Shown here: piece by piece, positions 1 through 8,014 of the stretch
Numbering within the stretch: position 1 is the stretch's first letter
How the letters are laid out: each line of letters starts with the position of its first letter
Assembly: GCA_005778045.1 (NCBI GenBank)
Contig: SXKQ01000108.1
Coordinates: 1 to 53,959 of the forward strand
DNA length: 53,959 nucleotides
Source of the DNA: Planctomycetia bacterium
GTDB taxonomy: Bacteria > Planctomycetota > UBA1135 > GCA-002686595
Reading direction: 5' to 3'
The notes under the pieces: generated by a model
Told to the model about the DNA's origin: nothing
Database searches by the model: none
What the model saw: the letters and a program-made list of their open reading frames with translations, nothing else
Program-made: the position numbers and the translations under genes

Positions 1-2
1 CC

Positions 3-284
3 AAGCTCTCGGGCGGCGTGGCCGTGATGCGCGCGGGCGTACCCTCCGAGAGCGAGGTGAAAGCGCACAAGGACGTGCTCGACGACGCGTTCAGCTCCAC
101 CAAGGCCACGGTCGCGGAGGGCAGCGTGCCCGGCGGCGGGCTCGCGTTGCTCAAGCTCGCCGATGCGCTGGCGCCCGAGGAGGGCGCGGTCTCCGTGGCG
201 AGCACCCTGCTGCTCACGGACGCCACGATGACCGAGACGGCGCGCAAGGGCGACGAGAGGGAGTCGCACGAGCCCGAACTGTGA
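3..284 (+). CDS. GroEL-family chaperonin, 3' end only, internally deleted
   Basis: The reading frame is open from the window edge ([12 protein letters not shown]...), so the start lies outside. The visible residues match GroEL from the end of the apical domain: the [20 protein letters not shown] helix and the VPGGGLALL glycine motif. After ALAPEEG the protein jumps directly to [17 protein letters not shown], which corresponds to the GroEL segment near residues 508-524. About 75-80 residues of the intermediate and equatorial domains are missing without a frameshift, including the region of the conserved ILDP nucleotide-site motif. The usual Gly/Met-rich tail is also absent. A normal ATPase ring subunit is unlikely. 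It is either a degenerate groEL paralogue or an inactive remnant. It converges on the HNH gene with a 21-nt gap. Confidence 0.75.
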   Translation, partial: KLSGGVAVMRAGVPSESEVKAHKDVLDDAFSSTKATVAEGSVPGGGLALLKLADALAPEEGAVSVASTLLLTDATMTETARKGDERESHEPEL

Positions 285-305
285 GCGCAGCGGGCCGCCC
301 AGCGC

Positions 306-911
306 TCACGCCTCGAGGTGGACGTCCCAGTACGCGTCGCTCACGAAGCGTGCCCAGCTCTGGCGCACGCGTCCGATCGGCACCTCGAGGATCGGCGACC
401 AGCGCGGCTTCACAGGCTGCTTCAGCAGTCGCATGCCAGCTTCCTCGGGCGTGCGATCGCGCTTCCTGTGGTTGCAGTCCGTGCACGCGAGCACGCAATT
501 CTCCCACGAGCTGCGGCCGCCGCGCGCGCGCGGGAACACGTGGTCGATCGAGAGTTCCTTCGTGCCGGGACGGCGACCGCAGTACTGACAGCGGTTGTCG
601 TCGCGCCGGAACAGGTTGCGGCGGCTGAAGGACGCGGCCGGGTTCGGCTGGCCGCCGAAGTGCGTGAGCACCACGATCTCGGGGACCTTGATGCACAGCT
701 TGACCGTGTGGATCACGGGCTCGTCGGGCGCGACGGCGAGGCTCACCCAGCTTTCGAAACCGTGCAGCTCGTAGCTCTCGGGCACCACGGCCTTCGCGGT
801 GCCGTTGAACATGAGCCGCAGGGCGTCGTAGGCGGTCGTCGTGTCGATCGGGAGCCACGACGAGTTGAGCACCAAGGCCGGCTGCGCAAGGACACTCACG
901 GTGCTCATCAC
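306..911 (-). CDS. HNH endonuclease
   Basis: A 201-residue protein with a C-terminal HNH/McrA-like nuclease domain. Zinc-binding pairs are C108-x2-C111 and C143-x2-C146. The ββα-metal core is SIDHVFPRARGG (D123, H124), then N138 and the closing H148 (CTDCNHRK). The N-terminal ~100 residues (VLNSSWLPIDTT...) are typical of the stand-alone bacterial HNH family often found in planctomycetes and cyanobacteria. A cytoplasmic DNA nuclease is expected; the physiological role is unknown (repair or mobile DNA). Two adjacent ATGs (911 and 908) could start it. It lies downstream of purF on the same strand with a 134-nt gap, so it may have its own promoter. Confidence 0.85.
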   Translation of the reverse strand: MMSTVSVLAQPALVLNSSWLPIDTTTAYDALRLMFNGTAKAVVPESYELHGFESWVSLAVAPDEPVIHTVKLCIKVPEIVVLTHFGGQPNPAASFSRRNLFRRDDNRCQYCGRRPGTKELSIDHVFPRARGGRSSWENCVLACTDCNHRKRDRTPEEAGMRLLKQPVKPRWSPILEVPIGRVRQSWARFVSDAYWDVHLEA

Positions 912-1045
912 TCATTTGAGGCTAGTCCCGGACGCGTGGAAAGCAAGTTTGTGCCCCGTAGCGACACGGTGCGGGCTGCTGGAAACAGCGCGAGCGCCCG
1001 AGGCCGCGTAGGGCCCCGGACGCTCGCAGCGTGGAAGCGGGCCGC

Positions 1046-2533
1046 TCAGGTCTGAGCGGGCTCGGCGGTGATGGCGCGCTGGGCGTCGCAGCGCTCGCCT
1101 TCGATCGCCATCAGCATCTCGCGAGTGACGTCGCCGGTCGGATAGTCGCCGGTGAAGCAGGCGTTGCAGAACTTCTCAATCTTCTGGTTGCCTGCCCGCG
1201 CCGACTCATTCATGGCCTCGCGATCGAGGTAGACGAGGTGGTCGACGCCGATCTCGTGCGCGATCTCCTCGATCGAGCGGTTGGTCGCGACAAACTCGGT
1301 CTTGGTCGCCATGTCGATGCCATAGGGGCACGGACTCACGAGCGGCGGGCTGGTGACGGCCAAGTACACCTTGCGCGCACCCGCAGCGCGGGCCATCTGC
1401 ACGATGCGCCGCGAGTTGTTGCCGCGCACGCCCGAGTCGTCGACGAGCAGCACGTCCTTGCCCGCGAACTCGAGCGGGATCGTGTTGAGCTTGCGCCGCA
1501 CCGAGGTCGTGCGCGCGCCGTGGCTCGGCATGATGAACGTGCGGCCGATGGAGCGGTTCTTGACGAGTCCTTCGCGGTACGGGACGCCAATGGCCTCGGC
1601 CATCGACATCGCCGCCTCGCGCGAGCTGTCGGGAATCGGGATGACGACGTCCGGCACCGGCGCGCCCCCGCGCTTCCACTGGTCGCCGAGCTCCTTGCCG
1701 AAGCGGCGCCGCGTGCGATAGACGGAGATATCGTCGAGCATCGAGTCGGGACGAGCGAAGTAGACCCACTCGAAGATGCAGGGACGATGCGGCTTTTCGC
1801 CGAGCTTGCGCTGGTGGATCGTGCGCGTGGCGTCGACGTAGACGCACCCGCCGGGGCCGATGTCGAGTGTGCGGTCGTAGCCGTTGACGTCGAGCACCAC
1901 CGACTCGCTGGCGCAGGCGTAGCTTGTGCCCTGCTCGGTCTGCTTCTGTCCGAACACGATCGGCTTGATGCCGAACGGGTCGCGGAAGCACACCATGCCC
2001 CCGTCCGCGAGGATCGCGACGACGGAATAGGCGCCCTTGACCTTCTCGTGCACGACCTTCACCGAGGCGAACACGTCCTCCGGCGTCGGCTTCTGCGTCG
2101 GCTTGACGCGGTCGGCCAGTGCGCGCGCGAACACGTACAGGATCACCTCGACGTCGCACGAGGAGCCGAGGCGTACGCCCTTGAGCGCGAGGCGCTCCTT
2201 GAGCTCGATAAAGTTCGTGACGTTGCCGTTGTGCGCCATGGCGATGCCCATGGGGAACACCATGTGGAACGGCTGCACGTCCTCGTCCGAGCCGACGCCT
2301 ACGGTCGGGTAGCGCACGTGGCCGACGCCGATCGGGCCGCGAAGGCGCGCCATGTTGCGCTCGTTGAACACGTCGCGGACGAGTCCGAGGCCCTTCTTGA
2401 CGTGGAACTTGTCCGTGAAGGTCGTGATGCCGGACGCGTCCTGGCCGCGGTGCTGCACCGCGAGCAGGCCTTCGTAAATCTCGAGGGCCACGTCGCTGCC
2501 GTTGGGACCGTAGATGCCGATGAAGCCGCACAT
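1046..2533 (-). CDS. purF: Amidophosphoribosyltransferase
   Basis: First committed step of purine synthesis: PRPP plus glutamine to 5-phosphoribosylamine. The protein (495 aa) begins MCGFIGIYG, so Cys2 becomes the N-terminal glutamine-amidotransferase nucleophile after Met removal, without a propeptide. The HRGQDASG glutaminase motif follows. The C-terminal half has the PRPP-binding loop VLLVDDSGVRGNNSRR. Four cysteines match the [4Fe-4S] ligands of the Bacillus-type enzyme: one in RPCIFEWVYFARPDS, one in SPCPYGIDM and two in KFCNACFTGDYP. This suggests the oxygen-sensitive, iron-sulfur form. Length is normal. It is oriented with the HNH gene and the aminopropyltransferase-like gene, but gaps of 134-152 nt argue against a tight operon. 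Confidence 0.97.
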   Translation of the reverse strand: MCGFIGIYGPNGSDVALEIYEGLLAVQHRGQDASGITTFTDKFHVKKGLGLVRDVFNERNMARLRGPIGVGHVRYPTVGVGSDEDVQPFHMVFPMGIAMAHNGNVTNFIELKERLALKGVRLGSSCDVEVILYVFARALADRVKPTQKPTPEDVFASVKVVHEKVKGAYSVVAILADGGMVCFRDPFGIKPIVFGQKQTEQGTSYACASESVVLDVNGYDRTLDIGPGGCVYVDATRTIHQRKLGEKPHRPCIFEWVYFARPDSMLDDISVYRTRRRFGKELGDQWKRGGAPVPDVVIPIPDSSREAAMSMAEAIGVPYREGLVKNRSIGRTFIMPSHGARTTSVRRKLNTIPLEFAGKDVLLVDDSGVRGNNSRRIVQMARAAGARKVYLAVTSPPLVSPCPYGIDMATKTEFVATNRSIEEIAHEIGVDHLVYLDREAMNESARAGNQKIEKFCNACFTGDYPTGDVTREMLMAIEGERCDAQRAITAEPAQT

Positions 2534-2685
2534 TCGAGCGCCCGATCTCCGTGAAGTTGACCGGCGCGCTTTGACAGGTTGCGCCGGGCGGGCAGAGTGT
2601 AGCGGCGGGACGCCCGCGCCCCACGCTCTGCCTCGAACGCCCCGAGGAGTCGCCCCAAGCCCCTTCCGGCGCCCGAGATGGGTCG

Positions 2686-5163
2686 TCAGGGTCGGCGCAG
2701 GAACTCGATGTAGCGCGTGCGTGCGGCACCGAAGCCGACGCCCGACTCGATCTCAGTCACGAAGTCGAGCGCGCCCTGCTGGAGGCGGCGGCGCTCGGCG
2801 AGCAGTGCCTCGCGCTGGAAGCGGTCGATCCCGACGGCGGGCGGCGGATCCTCGCCGGCGGCCAGCCAGCGGTAGGCGAGCAGCGGGTAGCTGCCGTAGG
2901 CCGCGAGCGGAGCGTGGAACTCGATCCACGGGTCGTCGTCTGTGTTGGCCCGCTCCGCATGGGCCGCGATGGCGGCGAGGTCCGTCTCGCCGGCGAAGCA
3001 GCAACCGAGGAGCTCCTCCGCCGACTCGATACCGACGTCGGCCAGCAGCTCGCGCACCGCGGAATCCTCCATGCGCTCGGCGACACGCGGCAGTTCGATC
3101 TCGAGTGGCCCCTCGCCTCCGAGCAGCAGCATGTCGTAACCCGTGACCCACGCGGTCGCGTGCGGGAACACGCGCCGGAAGGTGCGCACGATGCCGGCGA
3201 TGTCGCTCGGCGCGAGGTCGTACAGCGGAATCCACTGCGACATCAGCCCACCCGGCGCGAGCCGCGCGCGCCCGAGCCGGTAGTACTCCTCGGTGTACAG
3301 GTAGGCCGAGCCGCTGACGCACGGGTCGATGGGGTCGGCCGAGATCACGTCGAAGCGCTCGTCCGTGCGCGCGAGCCACGCTCGGCCGTCATCGGCCACG
3401 ATGCGCACGTCCGCCCGCGCGTGCAGCGCGCCGTTCCAGACCTCGAAGCGCCGCGCCGCCTCGATCACGGCCGGGCTGATCTCCACCACCACGAGCTCAC
3501 CCCCGCAGGTCGCCATGGCGGCCGAAGTCATACCCGTGCCGAGTCCGATGCAGGCGAGCTTGCGCGGCTCGGGATGCGCGAGCGTGGAGATCGCGCCGAG
3601 CAGATATTGCAGACGACGGTCGATGAAGATCGACGAGGCCACGGTCTTGCCGTTGACGCGCAAGTTGCGGATGGGCTCGGGCTCCGTCACGTCGAGGAAC
3701 TCCTGCACCTTGGCGCTCGAGGCCGGAGAATCGGCCGCGAATACCGTGCGCATCTCCTCGCGCGTCCCGGGCGGGTGGCCGGGAAGGAGCGCGAACAGGC
3801 CGCACAGCCCCGCGAGCAACGCGCCAACGCGCAAGGCGCGTCCAGAGCCCTCGCGACGCGCTGAGTCGCTCCACAGGAGTCCGATGCCCGCGCCGATCGG
3901 AACCGCGATCGCGACCGCGAAGGAGCCGCGCAGGCCGAGCAGCGGCAGCAACACGAACGAAGCGAGCAAGGACCCAGCGATCGAGCCGAGGGTGTTCCAC
4001 AGGTACACGCGCCCGAGCGAGGCACCAAGCTCCGCGCGCGAGGCTCGCGCCCACGCGAGCGCCGCCGGAAAGAACGCGCCCGAGAGGAACGTGGGCACGA
4101 GCAACGCGAGCGCCGAAAGCTCGACCGCCAGCCGCAGGTAGCGCGAGGGCGGGTACTCGCTCACCCGCTCGCCCGGCTCGAGCAGCGAGATGTTGTCCGG
4201 ACCGAACAGCAGATCTTCGCCGCCCGCGCGCTGGCGCAGCGCGACGAGACCCACACCGATGGACAGCGCGAATGCCAGTGCGAGCACGCCCAGCAGGGTC
4301 GCGGGGCGACGCGTGCGTTGCCCGAGGTGACCGCCCGCAGCGCCGCCGGCCGCGATGCCGAACAGGAATACCGCGACGATGGCCGCGAAGACGTACACGG
4401 TGCCGCCGAGCAGCGAATGCAGGACGCGGTTCGCGAGCACCTGCAGCGCAAGAGACGACGCGCCGAGCAGCGCGACCGCGGCGAGAAGCGCCTTGCGCGG
4501 CGCGGGTGTGGACGAGTCCGCGAGCGAGACTTCGGACAAGTCCTGTCTATGATCCGTTTCGCGGCGCGCGAGCAGCGCCGCGAGCAGCGCGACCGCCACG
4601 TTCCCCGCGACAGCGACCAGCGTCGTGCGCGAGAGTCCGAGCGCGGGGAGCAGCGCGTAGGCCGCGAGCAGCGCACCCGCGCAGGCTCCGAGCGTGTTGA
4701 GCGCGTACAGCCAGCCGACGCTCGACCACGTCTCGCGAGCGCCCTGCGCGATCGCGCGGCCGAGCAGCGGAAACGTCGCGCCCATGCAGAGCGTCGGCCA
4801 GGCGAGCAACGCGAACGCCGCCGGCACGGCGACGAGAGGCGAATCGAGTCCGAGCTCGCCGAGCTCCGCGGTCGCGCGCACGAAGCGCATCAGGCTCGGC
4901 GCCGCGAGTCCGTAGACAGCGATCGCGAGCTCGATCGCCACGTACGCGCGCAGGGGCCGCGCACGAGAGAGCCACTTGCCACCGAGCCACGCGCCGAGGC
5001 CCAGCCCGAACAGGAATGCGCCGACCACGGCGGCGACGGCGTGGCTCGCGACGCCGAACGCGAGACCGAATCCGCGGAAGAAGACGACTTCGTAGACGAG
5101 TGCGGCCGCGCCGGAGACGAACGCGATGGCGAGGAGCAGCGCGGTGCGGGCACGGACATGCAT
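2686..5163 (-). CDS. Membrane-fused spermidine-synthase-like protein
   Basis: An 825-residue protein. I place the start at the ATG at 5163 (MHVRARTALLLAIAFVSG), because the 87 upstream codons are low-complexity and run into the divergent GT9 gene. Residues ~1-480 form many hydrophobic helices in two similar halves (each with a SGAAALVYEVVFFRGF-like or GAFFPAALAWAR-like segment), as in fused MFS/SpeE proteins. The C-terminal third is a Rossmann aminopropyltransferase domain: CIGLGTGMTSAAMATCGG binds decarboxylated-SAM-type substrate, VVVEISP follows, and SADPIDPCVSGSAYLYTEEY matches the SpeE active-site loop. Substrate and true reaction are unknown for this membrane class; polyamine synthesis should not be assumed. 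Confidence 0.85.
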   Translation of the reverse strand: MHVRARTALLLAIAFVSGAAALVYEVVFFRGFGLAFGVASHAVAAVVGAFLFGLGLGAWLGGKWLSRARPLRAYVAIELAIAVYGLAAPSLMRFVRATAELGELGLDSPLVAVPAAFALLAWPTLCMGATFPLLGRAIAQGARETWSSVGWLYALNTLGACAGALLAAYALLPALGLSRTTLVAVAGNVAVALLAALLARRETDHRQDLSEVSLADSSTPAPRKALLAAVALLGASSLALQVLANRVLHSLLGGTVYVFAAIVAVFLFGIAAGGAAGGHLGQRTRRPATLLGVLALAFALSIGVGLVALRQRAGGEDLLFGPDNISLLEPGERVSEYPPSRYLRLAVELSALALLVPTFLSGAFFPAALAWARASRAELGASLGRVYLWNTLGSIAGSLLASFVLLPLLGLRGSFAVAIAVPIGAGIGLLWSDSARREGSGRALRVGALLAGLCGLFALLPGHPPGTREEMRTVFAADSPASSAKVQEFLDVTEPEPIRNLRVNGKTVASSIFIDRRLQYLLGAISTLAHPEPRKLACIGLGTGMTSAAMATCGGELVVVEISPAVIEAARRFEVWNGALHARADVRIVADDGRAWLARTDERFDVISADPIDPCVSGSAYLYTEEYYRLGRARLAPGGLMSQWIPLYDLAPSDIAGIVRTFRRVFPHATAWVTGYDMLLLGGEGPLEIELPRVAERMEDSAVRELLADVGIESAEELLGCCFAGETDLAAIAAHAERANTDDDPWIEFHAPLAAYGSYPLLAYRWLAAGEDPPPAVGIDRFQREALLAERRRLQQGALDFVTEIESGVGFGAARTRYIEFLRRP

Positions 5164-5221
5164 GCGGCGCGCAGGGTAGCAGCGCAGCGGAGCCCGGCCA
5201 CAGCGGCGGCGGGCTATACTC

Positions 5222-6472
5222 GTGGCCGTGGCGGCGAGCATCGGCATGAAGGCCCTGCAGCGGGCAGACCAGGCGCTCGGCGTCGCCGCCTGCGCGCTCC
5301 TGCAGCCCGTGCGGATCGTGCGCGGGCGCGAGGCCGAGTATCCGCCCAAGCGCGTGCTCGCGATCAAGTTCTGGGGCCTCGGCAGCCTGCAGCTGCTCAC
5401 TCCCGCCATCGCGACACTGCGCAAGCGTCACCCGTTCGCGCAAGTGACCCTGCTGACGCTCGCCGGAAACGCCGAGTTTGCGCGCGGTCTCGGAGTCTTC
5501 GACCACGTACGCACGCTCGAGGTCGGCAACGCGGGCTGGCTGCACGTCTCGCGTCGCATCGCGCGGCTCGTGGGCGAGCTGCGCAGCGAGCGCTTCGACG
5601 CGGTCTACGACTTCGAGTTCTTCACGCGCTTCTCCTCGATCGTGTCGCTCTTGTCCGGCGCCCCGCGTCGCCACGGCTTCGCCAGCCCGAGCGTGTGGCG
5701 CGGCGGGTTCCATACCGACACGCTGATGTTCAACCGCTACTGGCATGTCGCGCGCAACTTCCGGGCGCTCGCAGGCGGCGAGGACGGTCGCAACGTCACG
5801 GCCGACGAGCTGCGGCCGCGCTACTTCGACGAGCACGAGGAGGCGCGGGCGGCGTCGCTGCTCGAGCGGCACGGCATCGGCGAAGACGACCTGTTCGTGG
5901 TGCTCAACCCCAACGCCGGCGAGCTGTCTCTCGAGCGCCGCTGGCCCGCGGCAAACTTCATCGAGCTCGGCAAGCGCTGGCTGGCGCGCGAGCGCTGGCC
6001 CGTCGTGCTCATCGGCTCGCCGTCCGAGCGGGCCTACAACGAGGTGATCCGCGAGCGCGTCGGCGACCGGCGCTGCATCAATCTCGCGGGCGAGCTCTCG
6101 CTGGGCGAGCTCGTGGCGCTCTTCGCGCGCGCGGGCGTCGTGATCAGCAACGACTCCGGCCCGATGCACCTCGCGGCCGCGATCGGTGCACCGACGCTCG
6201 GCCTGTTCGGCCCCGAAACGCCGGTGATGTACGGTCCGCTCGGCCTGCGCGCGCGCGCGCTGTACCGACCACCGGCCTGCAGCCCGTGCATCAACGTGCA
6301 CGACAACAAGGTCGCGAGCTGCATCTACGGCGAGCCCCAGTGCCTGATGTCGCTCTCGGTAGACGAGGTGCACGAGTCCGCGCGCGCGCTCGCGCTCGGC
6401 ACGGACTTCGAAGCGAGCCTCGAGCCGCGCCCCGACCGTCGCAAAGACGGTATCGACCCGCGGAGGGATTGA
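5222..6472 (+). CDS. Glycosyltransferase family 9 (heptosyltransferase-like)
   Basis: A 416-residue GT-B enzyme resembling LPS heptosyltransferases (RfaF/WaaF class), which transfer ADP-heptose to the LPS core at the cytoplasmic face. N-terminal VLAIKFWGLGSLQLLTPAI is the family's first Rossmann strand and acceptor loop. The C-terminal half has VVLNPNAGE, RRWPAANF and the donor-site signature VISNDSGPMHLAAAIGAPTL followed by LFGPETP. The GTG start at 5222 is used here; ATG at 5246 (MKALQRADQ) is an equally good alternative. The stop overlaps the next gene's start (TGATG at 6470-6474), implying translational coupling. It is divergent from the aminopropyltransferase-like gene across 58 nt, which must hold both promoters. 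Confidence 0.9.
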   Translation: MAVAASIGMKALQRADQALGVAACALLQPVRIVRGREAEYPPKRVLAIKFWGLGSLQLLTPAIATLRKRHPFAQVTLLTLAGNAEFARGLGVFDHVRTLEVGNAGWLHVSRRIARLVGELRSERFDAVYDFEFFTRFSSIVSLLSGAPRRHGFASPSVWRGGFHTDTLMFNRYWHVARNFRALAGGEDGRNVTADELRPRYFDEHEEARAASLLERHGIGEDDLFVVLNPNAGELSLERRWPAANFIELGKRWLARERWPVVLIGSPSERAYNEVIRERVGDRRCINLAGELSLGELVALFARAGVVISNDSGPMHLAAAIGAPTLGLFGPETPVMYGPLGLRARALYRPPACSPCINVHDNKVASCIYGEPQCLMSLSVDEVHESARALALGTDFEASLEPRPDRRKDGIDPRRD

Positions 6473-7869
6473 TGCGCGTCCTGCTGCTCAATCCGCCCGG
6501 GCGGCACACCTACATCCGCGACTACTTCTGCTCGAAGACGACGAAGTCGAACTACCTGTTCCACCCCATCGACCTCGTGATGCTCTCGGGCCGGGTGGCG
6601 GCGGAGCACGAGGTCGAGGTGCTCGACTGCATCGCGGAAGAGCTCGATGTCGCCACTGCGGAGTGGCGCATCGATGCCTTCGCGCCGGATGCGATCGTGA
6701 GCCTCGTGGGCTCCGTCTCGTGGCCGGAGGATCGGGCGTTCCTCGCGGCGCAGGCGGCGCGCGGCCGGCGCATCATCGCCCTCGGGGACGTGCTGCACGA
6801 GAAGGCGGACGAGCGGCTCGCGGAGGAACCGTGGCTCGAGGCGGCGCTCGGCGACTTCGTCAGTTCCGACGTGCTCGCGATTCTCGCGCGCGACCCCGCG
6901 AGCGTCCGGGGCTCCACCGTGCGCCACGCGGACGGGCGCGTCGAGACCGTGGGCACGCCGGGCAGGCTGCGCGGCGAGTACGACCTGCCGCGGCCGCGTC
7001 ACGAGCTGTTCGCGCAGCGCGGCTACCGCTTCTCCTTCGCGCGCGAGGAGCGCTTCGCGACGATCCTCACCGACTGGGGTTGCCCCTATCCGTGCACATT
7101 CTGCGTGATGTCGACGCTCGGGCACGCCTCGCGGCCCGTGCCCAGCGTGCTCGAGGAGATCGATGCCTTGCGCGCGCGCGGCATCCGCGAGCTGTTCGTC
7201 ATGGACCAGACGTTCGGCGTGAACCGCAGGCGCGGGCTGGAGCTGTGCGCGGAGCTCGAACGGCGCGGCGACTTGTCGTGGACGACCTACGTGCGCCCGG
7301 ACGGCTCCGACGACGAGCTGCTCGCGGCCATGCGGCGCGCGGGTTGCCACACGGTGATGATGGGCGTCGAGAGCGCGAGCCCCGCGGTGCTCGCGAGCTA
7401 CGAGAAACGCTACGCGCTCGACGACGTGCGCGAGGGCTTCGCGCGCGCGCGTCGGCACGGACTGCGCACCGTCGGCACGTTCATCATCGGATTGCCGGAG
7501 GAAACCGAGGAGTCGCTGCGGGCCTCGCTCGACCTCGCGCTCGAGCTCGAGCTCGACTTCATGAGCCTCAACATGGCGGTGCCGCGCTTCGGCACGCCGT
7601 TCCGCCGCCGCGCGGTCGAGCTCGGTCTCGTGGACGAGCGCGACCTCGTGATGGATCAGGGCGGAGCCGACGCCAAGCTCCCAACGCACGCCCTCGACCG
7701 CGCGACCATGCTGGCCCTCAAGCGGCGCATGATCCGGCGCTTCTACCTGCGGCCCGCCTATCTCTGGCGACGCGCCCGCACAGTGGGAAGCCCCGGAGAG
7801 CTCCTGCGCCAGGCTCGCGAGGGCCTCGCCCTGCTCGTGCGGAACGCTGGCACGAGGCGCGCTCCCTAG
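6472..7869 (+). CDS. B12-binding radical SAM protein
   Basis: A 465-residue protein starting MRVLLLNPPGRHTY, the usual opening of the cobalamin-binding domain of B12-dependent radical SAM enzymes. The canonical DxHxxG cobalamin ligand is not evident in the first ~150 residues. The radical SAM cluster motif CPYPCTFC (C-x3-C-x2-C) lies near residue 205, followed by ELFVMDQTFGVNRRR, MMGVESASP and GTFIIGLPEETEES. This is the HpnP/BchE-like architecture used for methylations or rearrangements of lipids and sugars. It is translationally coupled to the GT9 gene, so a role in modifying a cell-envelope glycolipid is plausible but is inference only. Confidence 0.88.
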   Translation: MRVLLLNPPGRHTYIRDYFCSKTTKSNYLFHPIDLVMLSGRVAAEHEVEVLDCIAEELDVATAEWRIDAFAPDAIVSLVGSVSWPEDRAFLAAQAARGRRIIALGDVLHEKADERLAEEPWLEAALGDFVSSDVLAILARDPASVRGSTVRHADGRVETVGTPGRLRGEYDLPRPRHELFAQRGYRFSFAREERFATILTDWGCPYPCTFCVMSTLGHASRPVPSVLEEIDALRARGIRELFVMDQTFGVNRRRGLELCAELERRGDLSWTTYVRPDGSDDELLAAMRRAGCHTVMMGVESASPAVLASYEKRYALDDVREGFARARRHGLRTVGTFIIGLPEETEESLRASLDLALELELDFMSLNMAVPRFGTPFRRRAVELGLVDERDLVMDQGGADAKLPTHALDRATMLALKRRMIRRFYLRPAYLWRRARTVGSPGELLRQAREGLALLVRNAGTRRAP

Positions 7870-7960
7870 CGTCGGCCACGGGTACGCGGGGGCAGTTTTT
7901 CCATGGTGGGAGATCGCTCCGTCCCCCAATTTTTACGCTGTCATCAGCCTTTATCCCGGT

Positions 7961-7979
7961 CTCGGACAGGGTGTCCGAG
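7961..7979 (+). promoter_or_regulatory. 8-bp perfect hairpin upstream of the delta-60 gene
   Basis: CTCGGACA-GGG-TGTCCGAG forms a perfect 8-bp stem with a 3-nt loop, 35 nt before the delta-60 GTG start and 91 nt after the radical SAM stop. The surrounding intergenic stretch (7890-7960) is unusually AT-rich for this window and contains two T-runs upstream of the hairpin. It could be a dyad operator or a weak terminator. No U-tract follows it, so a canonical intrinsic terminator is not supported. Confidence 0.3.
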
Positions 7980-8014
7980 TCTCGGCTTCCCCTGAATCGC
8001 ACACCCTCCCCGTA

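Noticed and set aside
1036..1055. CCGCTCAG/CTGAGCGG palindrome at the purF stop
   Set aside because: Two-nt loop, no U-tract and overlap with the stop codon; it is probably fortuitous in this GC content.
5164..5424. 87-residue N-terminal extension of the aminopropyltransferase-like protein
   Set aside because: It overlaps the divergent GT9 coding sequence and has no hydrophobic or conserved pattern; ATG 5163 gives a normal first TM helix.
4318..6471. Long rightward open frame upstream of the radical SAM start
   Set aside because: It is Arg/Ala low-complexity antisense to the aminopropyltransferase-like and out of frame with GT9; real homology starts at 6472.
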